From Natronoglycomyces albus (GTDB lineage: Bacteria > Actinomycetota > Actinomycetes > Mycobacteriales > Micromonosporaceae): a stretch of 64,000 nt of DNA. The position numbers and the translations under genes were made by a program. Below the pieces are notes generated by a model. That model had not been told where the DNA came from. It worked only from the letters and a program-made list of their open reading frames with translations, and did not search any database. The stretch covers positions 310,001-374,000 of the forward strand of contig NZ_CP070496.1 in assembly GCF_016925535.1 (NCBI RefSeq), read 5' to 3'. Of this stretch, positions 10,926 through 19,682 are shown piece by piece (positions within the stretch are counted from its first letter, which is position 1; each line of letters begins with the position of its first letter).

Positions 10926-11030
10926 TTATCCACAGGCTCGCAACAATTCCTTGCCCGCCCCGGCCGCACCTGCCAGTATTCGGATAGGGGCGCGCAGATA
11001 TTGATAAATGTGGATTTAACGTTATCCACA
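10926..11030. other. cluster of DnaA-box-like sites
   Basis: Two exact TTATCCACA nonamers at 10926-10934 and 11022-11030, with a degenerate reverse copy (TGTGGATTT) at 11009-11017 and weaker relatives at about 10733 and 11171. The flanking patch GATATTGATAAATG is A+T-rich for this genome. No dnaA or dnaN lies in the window, so this is not shown to be an origin; it may be a DnaA-titrating or DnaA-regulated site. Confidence 0.4.
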
Positions 11031-11316
11031 GGGCGAAAAGTATTTCTTGAGCCCAAACGGAATTCTTGCGAGGATGGAATTGGGGGTCCCCAGAGTGAGA
11101 AAATCTCGCATTGGTGGGCCGTGGCGGTCGCCCAGCAGCTCCCCGCCCTATCGATTAGCACAAGCCAGCACGCATCCACAGAGCCAAGCGAAGACCAGCC
11201 CGCGTAAGAAATAGCCGTCCCGGCGCGCTGGCTGCAAGCGCACAGGCCAAAACCGGGTCGCCGCAGCGGCCCCAAAAAGAACGCCCCCGGCCCCGGTAGC
11301 GCATAGTATGCGGAAT

Positions 11317-12348
11317 ATGACCGGACAACAACCGCCCTCAGATCCCGCATTCAATCCGGGCCAGCCCGATCCGGACTCCCCAATAGCCCGAGGAGCTCAA
11401 CCAGAACCGGAAGCCGCCAACCTTCCCGGCCCCGACCACCACTACGGCTTTGAACCAGACGCCGAAGACATCCCGCCGCGAGACAACCCCTACTGGGAAG
11501 ACGACGGGCTGTGGGAAACCTCCGACCCCATCGTCACCGGAGACTTCGGGTCATGGTGCCAAGCCAGCCTCGGGGTCATCCAACGCAGCTGGCGCTCCAT
11601 GGGAATCGTCCTCGGGCTCGGAGTCGTCCTCCCCGGATGGGTGTTCAGCCTGATAGGTCTACCCTCCTACTTCACGCCAGGGGAGGGCTTCCGCATGGCC
11701 GGGGACGTCGTGGTGACTCCAGTCGGCATCGCTGGCATCGGCCAAGGGCTCACCGGGCTAGTGCTGGTCTACTTCTCCGCCGCCGCGTTCCTCGCCGCCA
11801 CCCGCATCGCCGTAGCTGAAGCCGCCGGCGGCTTCCTCAGCCTGCCCGAAGCGATCCGCTACGGGCTCAGACGCGGTGGAATGCTGTGGCTATGGGTGAT
11901 AGTGAGCTTCATCATCGTCAGTATCGGCATGGTCCTGCTCGTCTTGCCGGGCCTATGGGCCCTCTTCGCCCTCAGCCTGATCATCGCCGCCTACGCATTC
12001 GACCAGCATCGCAACCCGCTGGGCCGCTCCATCGAACTGACCCACTCCGCACTCGGCCCCGCCTTGGGACGCGCCGTGTTCAGCTGGCTGGTCGCCATCT
12101 GCCTCACCAGCGCCATCCAGATCTCGGTATACGTACTCGGTTCGATGCTCCTCGCGACCATCGAGGGCTGGTTTAGTGTCGTCGTGGCCACGATCATCCT
12201 CGGCATCATGTCCATTTTGATGATCGCCACGTATATGTGGATCGTCTCCGCCCACCTGTGTACGTACGCCTTTTTGCGCGGCCGCAAGGAACCCCTCACC
12301 ACGACCCAACTGGCCGCCGAAGCCGCTCCCGCCCAATTCGACACCTAA
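11317..12348 (+). CDS. multi-pass membrane protein with acidic Pro-rich N-terminus
   Basis: 343-residue integral membrane protein. The first 90 residues are cytoplasmic-looking, rich in Pro, Asp and Glu. From about residue 95 there are six or more hydrophobic helices arranged like the glycerophosphodiesterase-membrane-domain/YciC-type families (a repeated 'long loop, Gly-rich helix pair' pattern, with LLVLPGLWALFALSL near 210). It has no catalytic motif. I chose the ATG at 11317 over the one at 11308 because TAGTAT lies 7 nt before it, as for a leaderless message. It is upstream of groEL but separated from it by the two CIRCE sites, so it is not in the same operon. Confidence 0.75.
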   Translation: MTGQQPPSDPAFNPGQPDPDSPIARGAQPEPEAANLPGPDHHYGFEPDAEDIPPRDNPYWEDDGLWETSDPIVTGDFGSWCQASLGVIQRSWRSMGIVLGLGVVLPGWVFSLIGLPSYFTPGEGFRMAGDVVVTPVGIAGIGQGLTGLVLVYFSAAAFLAATRIAVAEAAGGFLSLPEAIRYGLRRGGMLWLWVIVSFIIVSIGMVLLVLPGLWALFALSLIIAAYAFDQHRNPLGRSIELTHSALGPALGRAVFSWLVAICLTSAIQISVYVLGSMLLATIEGWFSVVVATIILGIMSILMIATYMWIVSAHLCTYAFLRGRKEPLTTTQLAAEAAPAQFDT

Positions 12349-12407
12349 CGCGATGGGCCGCAAACATCTACTGACCAGCCCTGAGGGCCTCATCACGGGT
12401 ACCCAAG

Positions 12408-12434
12408 TTGGCACTCTCGGCGCGAGAGTGCTAT
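12408..12434 (+). promoter_or_regulatory. CIRCE element (HrcA operator), distal copy
   Basis: Inverted repeat TTGGCACTC-N9-GAGTGCTAT. It differs from the consensus TTAGCACTC-N9-GAGTGCTAA at one base in each arm. It lies 7 bp before a perfect copy. Confidence 0.88.
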
Positions 12435-12441
12435 ACCTGAG

Positions 12442-12468
12442 TTAGCACTCGAACATACCGAGTGCTAA
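12442..12468 (+). promoter_or_regulatory. CIRCE element (HrcA operator), perfect copy
   Basis: Exact consensus TTAGCACTC-N9-GAGTGCTAA. Together with the neighbouring degenerate copy it shows that the downstream groEL is repressed by HrcA and released on heat or protein-folding stress. The element is 132 bp before the groEL start codon. Confidence 0.97.
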
Positions 12469-12522
12469 TCAACGTTGGGGTGGCGGAGTCACGGCTCGCC
12501 AGTCGCAGGGTGACTGAAGTGA

Positions 12523-14226
<1,704 letters not shown>

Positions 14227-14275
14227 GCCCTAGCGCACCCATAGCTGTAGCCCCCTGAAAAGGGCGAACGCGAAG

Positions 14276-14313
14276 ACGGGCTCTCGATCCAGCATGGATC
14301 GGGGGCCCGTTTG
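14276..14313 (+). terminator. terminator hairpin after groEL
   Basis: ACGGGC pairs with GCCCGT, with an inner stem CGATCC/GGATCG around AGCAT, followed by TTGT. It lies 50 bp after the groEL stop codon. Confidence 0.7.
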
Positions 14314-14422
14314 TCGTGGACAGCGCCCAACCTGAAGCCAGTGCCACAGGTGCGCAATCATCACCGCGCTGGGTCACGTTCGCGCTAGTGAACGAACCAG
14401 CGAGAATAGCGCCGGCGCGCTC

Positions 14423-14728
14423 TCAGTCACTCGAGTGGCCTCGTGCGTCCAGGTCGGCGTATTCGGGATGCTTCGATAGCCACTTCGCCACAAACGGGCA
14501 CTGTGGATACGCCATACCGCCCTGTGCCCGTAGATCCGCGAACGCCGCCTCGGCCAGTTGATTGGCCAAGCCCTGGCCTCGGTACGCGGGGTCTACCTCC
14601 GTATGCGGGTACAGCGTGAACTTCTCCTGTTTGTCGAAATCCAGTTGGCCGATAAGTGACTCACCGTCCCAAGCCTCGAAGCGGCTCGCCGCGGCGTTCT
14701 TGCGAATGTTGATGGAGGATTCACTCAT
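14423..14728 (-). CDS. small GNAT-like N-acetyltransferase (YjdJ type)
   Basis: 101-residue protein of the short GNAT-like family (COG2388 type). One acetyl-CoA-binding motif, DPAYRGQGLANQLAEAAF, sits near residues 45-62, followed by the family's typical C-terminal pattern with a Cys before a Phe and a KHPEY motif (PQCPFVAKWLSKHPEY, near 75-90). Such proteins consist of little more than the CoA-binding core. The start was set to the second ATG (14728): TACTGT ends 6 nt before it, giving a leaderless start, whereas the first ATG at 14734 would lie inside the promoter. It is convergent with groEL. The substrate is unknown. Confidence 0.85.
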   Translation of the reverse strand: MSESSINIRKNAAASRFEAWDGESLIGQLDFDKQEKFTLYPHTEVDPAYRGQGLANQLAEAAFADLRAQGGMAYPQCPFVAKWLSKHPEYADLDARGHSSD

Positions 14729-15045
14729 AGACATACAGTAGCCACAAGCGTTCCCACTTCCGGCGAAATGATGAGATAGGTTCTCGACCCTGACCGAATG
14801 GACGATGCGGTCCGAGACGGTCGCATCACAGTCGGCTCTGAGAAAAGCACAACGAGCATGGGTGCGGTAAGCTCAGAGGCTCTCCCAGTTCCTGACGGAA
14901 TAGGTTCCGTGCCCCATGCGGCCCTGGTGAGGTGACCATCGGCCAGGCGCCATTGCCGGGCACGGAACCGTCGGAACTTCCAAGCCGGTCTCGACTTGCG
15001 CAAAAAGTGGTTACCTCCGAGCCGTATCCGGCCTACGCTCAGGCT

Positions 15046-15627
15046 ATGGCCAACGTGAGCACTACCGATGATTTTCGACCCGACTTCTACCGCAAACCCA
15101 CTCTGAGCGGGGACCTGGTGACCTTGGTGCCGCTGGGCGCCGACTACGGCGAACAGCTCTTCCATGCCCTAAACGACCCCGAGGTAGCTCGCCTCACCGG
15201 CAGTCGAGGCAGCTTCGAGCTCAAAAAACTCATGCCGATCATCGCCGCCCGCCGCTTTGCCGACGACAGGCTAGACCTGGCTGTCATCGACAACGCCACG
15301 CAAAAAGTCGTCGGCGAGGTCGTCCTCAACGAGTGGGAGCCCGAGAACCGCAGCTGCAACTACCGCATCGCGCTGGGCCCGCAGGGACAAGGGCGGGGAT
15401 TGGGAACCGAGGCGGGCTGCCTCATTATCGACTACGGATTTCAGAAACTACGGCTCAACCGCATCAGCCTTGGTGTATACGCGTTCAACCCACGTGGCAT
15501 CCGCTCCTACGAAAAGATTGGGTTCGTGGTCGAAGGGCGCCAGCGGCAGGCCCTGTTGTGGGACGGGGAATACGTTGACCACGTCATCATGTCGCTCTTG
15601 GCCGAGGAATGGCGACCCCGGCGCTGA
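15046..15627 (+). CDS. GNAT acetyltransferase, RimJ/RimL type
   Basis: 193-residue GCN5-related acetyltransferase of the RimJ/RimL/SpeG-like group that acetylates protein N-termini, polyamines or other amines. It shows the usual opening (LVTLVPLGADYGEQLFHALNDPEVARLTGS), the WEPENRSCNYRI strand, and the acetyl-CoA motif GPQGQGRGLGTEAGCLII near residues 108-125. The C-terminal YEKIGFVVEGRQRQ is the classical end of the family. The ATG at 15046 has TACGCT 6 nt before it (leaderless); the frame is open 38 codons further upstream but that part is not family-like. Confidence 0.88.
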   Translation: MANVSTTDDFRPDFYRKPTLSGDLVTLVPLGADYGEQLFHALNDPEVARLTGSRGSFELKKLMPIIAARRFADDRLDLAVIDNATQKVVGEVVLNEWEPENRSCNYRIALGPQGQGRGLGTEAGCLIIDYGFQKLRLNRISLGVYAFNPRGIRSYEKIGFVVEGRQRQALLWDGEYVDHVIMSLLAEEWRPRR

Positions 15628-15721
15628 GGTTCGGTCTAGGCGGCTAGCCGTTTCGTCGATATTGGAACACAATTGCGAATCAGTCCCTTGGGGTAATTGC
15701 GACAAAAAGTTAAGCTAAGTC

Positions 15722-17713
15722 ATGTCCACCCCACGTAGATTCGTTCTCATCGCCGTGTTCGCGGCTGTGATCGCCCTCCCCGTTGTGACTCTGCCGATTT
15801 TCACCGGCCCCGTTATGGCACAAGAGAACGGGGACGAAGATGACGAGATCATTCTGCCCACCGACGACCCCGATATTGATCCCGACGAGGCACCCGAGTC
15901 GGAATCGGACGCCGACCATCCGGCACCCGAATACCGCGACGAGGGAAACTACCTTTTGGTGTGCCTGGACGACGAGACCGAGTTCAACGAACGCAACGCC
16001 GAACTGGACTACAATCAGGCATTTCGCAACCAAGAGCTCTATGGACAGTGCCAAGAGGATGGATTTAGCGAACCTCACGAGGCGTTGGATGCGGCCTCCG
16101 ACGGGGACCGCATCATGATCCTGCCGGGCCGCTACACTTTGCCCGATCCGCTCCTCATCGAGGGCCTCAATGACATCCAGCTCGAAGGTATGGGCTCCGC
16201 TGCCCACCACATCATCCTCGATGCCCGCTTTGGCCTCGAAGAAGGCCTCGTCGTCACCGACTCGTCCGGTACATACCTAGCCAACCTCACGGTCCAAAAC
16301 TCGCTGCACACCGGCGTCCGTTTCGTCAACACCGACACGTTCACCCTCGACCGAGTTCACGCCCGCTATAACGGGGCGGTGGGCCTGGAATTCCGCGACG
16401 TGTCCGACGGCAAAGTCACCGCCTGCCTTGCCAACGGGAACCCTTTCGCTGGAGTACACGCCACGGGAACCACCTCCTCCGAAGGTCAAGACTGGGGCTT
16501 GGAAGTTCACGGTTGCGAAATCAATGACAACCTCGTCGGGTTCTCCGCTACTGGCAAGGGTGAGGTGTTGTTGCGCGACAACTTCCTCCACCGCAACTCC
16601 ACCGGATTGCTTGCCCGCTCCACGGCACCCGACGATCACCGGTTGCACGCCGAAGGAAACCTCATCGGTGAGAACAACTCCGACTTCTACCAGTACCTTG
16701 GTGCCGACGAATGTTCCCAGGCCTTGGAAGAGCGGCCCTGGCACGACAAGGTGCTGTGCCCGGTTGACTCCGTGCCCGTCGGCGTCGGCGTACTCATCGC
16801 GGGCTCCAATCACAACACCATCACCGGTAACCGCCTCTGGGGCCACCACGACGCGGCCGCCATGCTCTGGTGGCACCCGCACATGTTGTTCTCCGAGTTC
16901 TCCCCGCGTGGCCAGTCCGAAACGTCGCACCACAACGCCTTTGTCGACAACGAAATGGGGCGCCGCGCTGACGGAATGCGCGTGCCCAACACCAGAGACT
17001 TCTGGTGGGATGGGCAAGGCTCGGACAACTGCTTCCAAAATGGCAGCCGCCATCCCATTCCTTCCGCGTTGCCCGGCTGTTCAGACCTGGTTGGGCCCGA
17101 CCGGCTTCTGGGCGACCCGATTCGCTTGGCCAAGCTCATGCACTGTTCCACCTCCGACCCCGCTGGCGGAACTCTCGCCGGTGGCTGCGACTGGTTTACC
17201 GCCTCCGGATCCGAGCGGATCGAGTTCCGCGTCGCCGTGGCCTTCGTCGCGCTGGTCCTGGTGCTGACGGGTGCCGGATGGATAGCGTCCGTTCGCACCA
17301 ATCGACCACCGGCGGCGGGATCCATGATGTTCGCGTCATTGGCGGTCGTCGGCGGGGCCATTCTCATGCTGCTGGCCAGCTGGTCCGAGCGGGCCGACTA
17401 CGAGGCCCTGTCCCTGGGGCTTATCGCTGGCGGCTGGGCTATGAGCGGCCTGGCTTGGCAGCGAGCCGGGCGCTACGCCATCGGAGCCATGACAGTCATC
17501 CTCGCTGCGGTGATGGGCTTTGACGCGCTTGACCGAGGCGTGTGGATGCTGCCGTGGATACCGGTCTCGCCCACCTGGGTGTGGCTGCTGCTCTTCCCCC
17601 TGTGGGCCGTCATGATCGTCGTGGCCATGTGGACACGACCGCGCGCGGACCGACGCGAGGAGGAAGAGGCACCACTGCCCCTGCCCCATGAACACAACCG
17701 CTTTGACTGGTAG
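15722..17713 (+). CDS. secreted right-handed beta-helix protein with C-terminal membrane domain
   Basis: 663 residues in three parts. Residues 1-34 form a signal peptide ending VMAQ. Residues 35-75 are a very acidic stretch of Asp, Glu and Pro. Residues about 105-430 form a parallel beta-helix of the NosD/pectate-lyase-like superfamily: it begins with a typical 'DAASDGDRIMILPGRYTL' element and carries rungs such as NLTVQNSLHTGVRFVNTDTFTL and 'NTITGN'. The C-terminal part (about 495-640) has four hydrophobic helices, so the beta-helix is tethered outside the cell. Such proteins bind or cleave polysaccharide; no catalytic residues could be assigned. A 5-nt gap between TAAGCT and the ATG hints at a leaderless start. 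Confidence 0.82.
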   Translation: MSTPRRFVLIAVFAAVIALPVVTLPIFTGPVMAQENGDEDDEIILPTDDPDIDPDEAPESESDADHPAPEYRDEGNYLLVCLDDETEFNERNAELDYNQAFRNQELYGQCQEDGFSEPHEALDAASDGDRIMILPGRYTLPDPLLIEGLNDIQLEGMGSAAHHIILDARFGLEEGLVVTDSSGTYLANLTVQNSLHTGVRFVNTDTFTLDRVHARYNGAVGLEFRDVSDGKVTACLANGNPFAGVHATGTTSSEGQDWGLEVHGCEINDNLVGFSATGKGEVLLRDNFLHRNSTGLLARSTAPDDHRLHAEGNLIGENNSDFYQYLGADECSQALEERPWHDKVLCPVDSVPVGVGVLIAGSNHNTITGNRLWGHHDAAAMLWWHPHMLFSEFSPRGQSETSHHNAFVDNEMGRRADGMRVPNTRDFWWDGQGSDNCFQNGSRHPIPSALPGCSDLVGPDRLLGDPIRLAKLMHCSTSDPAGGTLAGGCDWFTASGSERIEFRVAVAFVALVLVLTGAGWIASVRTNRPPAAGSMMFASLAVVGGAILMLLASWSERADYEALSLGLIAGGWAMSGLAWQRAGRYAIGAMTVILAAVMGFDALDRGVWMLPWIPVSPTWVWLLLFPLWAVMIVVAMWTRPRADRREEEEAPLPLPHEHNRFDW

Positions 17714-17953
17714 GTCCCGACCCGCCGGTGCGGCGAGCCGCCGAGGAATCGGCGCGCATGGTTCGCCGCATCGACATTCGAGCTCGGCTCGATGACGCAT
17801 GCGTATCTGGCTCTAGTCGCGCATGGCATTGAGGTGCAGGTGGGGCCACTGGGGCGTATCGACCCGAAAAGCCGGTTCTCAAGGGCCGTAATCGCAGATA
17901 GTGGCCCTGGCAGTGTATGAAGGTTCCATCGGACACACATGGAGGAGGGCCAC

Positions 17954-18271
17954 GTGGCTACAGGAATAGGGGTCGACCCGTCGCAGCTGGATGCGGCATC
18001 CGACAAAGTGAGCGCCGCAGCCGAGGCTGCCCAGGCTGCTAAGGACTATGCGCTGGAGGCCGATGGCGATCCGTGGATCTGGGGCCTGCCAGGGCTGGTC
18101 TTGGCCGGGCCGTACTTTAGCGCGGCGTCCATTGTTCACTCCATATACGCCGGAATCCCGGATGCTCTCTCAGGGGCCGCCGAACGGCTGCACGCTGACG
18201 CGGAAGCCTATCGAGAGTGCGAGGACGAAAACTGCGCCGAACTGGACAAAGCCTGTGGAGAACTGGAGTAG
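17954..18271 (+). CDS. EspC-like type VII secretion-associated small protein
   Basis: 105-residue helical protein starting at GTG 17954, placed 6 nt after a GGAGGAG ribosome-binding site; the in-frame ATG at 17939 precedes that site and is rejected. The N-terminus IGVDPSQLDAASDKVSAAAEAAQAA resembles the EspC/DUF2580 group of ESX-associated proteins, which are small two-helix partners exported by type VII secretion. A central hydrophobic Gly/Pro segment (LPGLVLAGPYFSAASIVHSI) replaces the usual turn, and two C-terminal Cys (CEDENC, plus one more) may form a disulfide. It ends 3 bp before the next gene, with which it is surely co-transcribed. No ESX core gene lies in the window. Confidence 0.62.
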   Translation: MATGIGVDPSQLDAASDKVSAAAEAAQAAKDYALEADGDPWIWGLPGLVLAGPYFSAASIVHSIYAGIPDALSGAAERLHADAEAYRECEDENCAELDKACGELE

Positions 18272-18274
18272 GAC

Positions 18275-19225
18275 ATGAATGACACCCAACTACCCGACTT
18301 CACCGACGCGCCGCGACAAAGCGGATTCGGCACTAACGCCGATGGCGACTGGTTCAGCCCCTCGGACGCGGGCAACGCAATCCTGAGCCGCGACGGCGTC
18401 AAACAGTTCGCCGACCCATATAAAGCCGCCACCAGCGCACCGGGCAATGTCCAACAGATCATCAGCGGGGACGACATCTTCGGTGGACTCAATGGCTGTA
18501 TGGACAACCTCAAGGGGCTAGCCGAGGCGAGCAAGGCAACCTCGAAGCTCTCCGAGATCATTGGCGACAAGTCGTTCAACCCTCTCAGCTGGCTCGTCGA
18601 GATGGGAATCGACGCCCTTTTGCACATCTTCCAGCCCCTAGATGACCTGTTGGGGCTCGTCACCGGCAACGAAGACCGGATGAAGGTCTCTGGCGACATG
18701 TGGGGCACGGTCGCCGAGGGCCTGATCCCTATCGCCGAACAGATCGAAGCCACGATTGAATCCGACTTGGCCGACTGGCACGGCTGCGACGCCGATGCCG
18801 CCCGCACCCGCCTGGGTGAGGCGTCGACGGCAATTCGCGGCGGTTCGTTCGGGGCGGTGTGCATGCAGCAGATCATGTTGCTGGCGGCCGAATTCGCCAA
18901 GTACTTGGAAGGCAAGGTACGCAAATTCATCGCCGACAAGGTCTCGTGGGCCATTTTGAACTGGGCCACCTCCGCAGCGGCGTCCGTGGTGACCTTCGGC
19001 GCTTCGGTGGTGCAAGCGATCGTCTCCACCATCATCAAGGTCACCAGCGGTGTCATGAAGATCTTGAAGTGGATTAACGACTTCATCCAGAAGTACAGCG
19101 CGCTGGTGAAGATCATCAACGCGGTTTTGAAGGTCTTCAGCGTGCTGGAGAAATTCTTCAAGCACCTACATTTCGTGAAGGCGGGGGTGTCGCTGGTAGG
19201 CGGCGCGGTCAACGCCACTCGATAG
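18275..19225 (+). CDS. WXG-motif protein with hydrophobic C-terminal helices, T7SS cargo-like
   Basis: 316 residues. The middle holds a WXG100-like hairpin: helix, then W168-H-G170 in LADWHGCDADAARTRL, then helix, the signature of type VII secretion substrates. From about 205 to 300 come amphipathic and hydrophobic helices (WAILNWATSAAASVVTFGASV and following) that could insert into a membrane. The N-terminal 60 residues are loop-rich with Asp, Phe and Trp. It pairs with the EspC-like gene 3 bp upstream. I see no enzymatic toxin domain and no downstream immunity gene; it may be a pore-forming effector or a structural T7SS-exported protein. This is inference from motif and context. Confidence 0.6.
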   Translation: MNDTQLPDFTDAPRQSGFGTNADGDWFSPSDAGNAILSRDGVKQFADPYKAATSAPGNVQQIISGDDIFGGLNGCMDNLKGLAEASKATSKLSEIIGDKSFNPLSWLVEMGIDALLHIFQPLDDLLGLVTGNEDRMKVSGDMWGTVAEGLIPIAEQIEATIESDLADWHGCDADAARTRLGEASTAIRGGSFGAVCMQQIMLLAAEFAKYLEGKVRKFIADKVSWAILNWATSAAASVVTFGASVVQAIVSTIIKVTSGVMKILKWINDFIQKYSALVKIINAVLKVFSVLEKFFKHLHFVKAGVSLVGGAVNATR

Positions 19226-19310
19226 CCCTGGGCACCCAATTATCGGATGAATCCCAATTACATAGGGGCGCAGCCTGTTGCCGGAGGGTTCGTGCGGATA
19301 AAGTGTGCTC

Positions 19311-19514
19311 ATGGCATGGATTTGGACTTTTGAAGACGCCGAAGGCAACCCAGTGGAGGCCCCGGACAACTCCCACTCCAATCAGGGAGATGCCGAGTCC
19401 TGGGTCGGCCTGGAGTGGCGCAATATGGTCGCCAAAGGCGCCTCGGTCGCGATCCTCGCAGAGGATGATCGCGTCGAGTACCGCATGGACCTCGGCCCCG
19501 CCCAAGATAGCTAG
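19311..19514 (+). CDS. conserved-looking small acidic protein, 67 aa
   Basis: 67 residues starting MAWIWTFEDAEGNPV. TAAAGT lies 6 nt before the ATG at 19311, a leaderless arrangement; an ATG 6 nt earlier would lie in the promoter. It is acidic, Trp-rich at the start and has a DSHSNQGDAESWVGLEW centre. I recall similar small actinobacterial proteins of unknown function but can name no family. It sits between the T7SS-like pair and the AAA ATPase, on the same strand as both. Confidence 0.6.
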   Translation: MAWIWTFEDAEGNPVEAPDNSHSNQGDAESWVGLEWRNMVAKGASVAILAEDDRVEYRMDLGPAQDS

Positions 19515-19682
19515 CCCACCCAGCCGCGCGCACCTGAACCCGACCACAGGCCGCGAACCCATAGCGGATAGCCCACAGTGAATTCAGAGCTGGTCGACAT
19601 GGTTGATGCCGACGTCGACCAGCTTCTTACTGCGCTAACGGCTCATTCACCGTTGGTCGCTATTGCGTAATAGGCTACAGGG

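Larger units (their letters stand above)
10523..11316. other. 794-bp intergenic region
   Basis: No convincing protein gene on either strand; the long minus-strand frame across it has no family resemblance. It holds a possible short transcript with a strong terminator (10706-10900) and, to the right, an A+T-richer patch with two exact TTATCCACA sequences (10926 and 11022) and degenerate copies on the other strand. Confidence 0.6.

Noticed and set aside
10926-11030. Replication origin
   Set aside because: No dnaA, dnaN or other origin genes in the window; two exact boxes are too few.
10676-11350. 224-codon minus-strand frame covering the terminator and DnaA-box region
   Set aside because: Composition and translation are unlike a protein, and it crosses a strong hairpin terminator.
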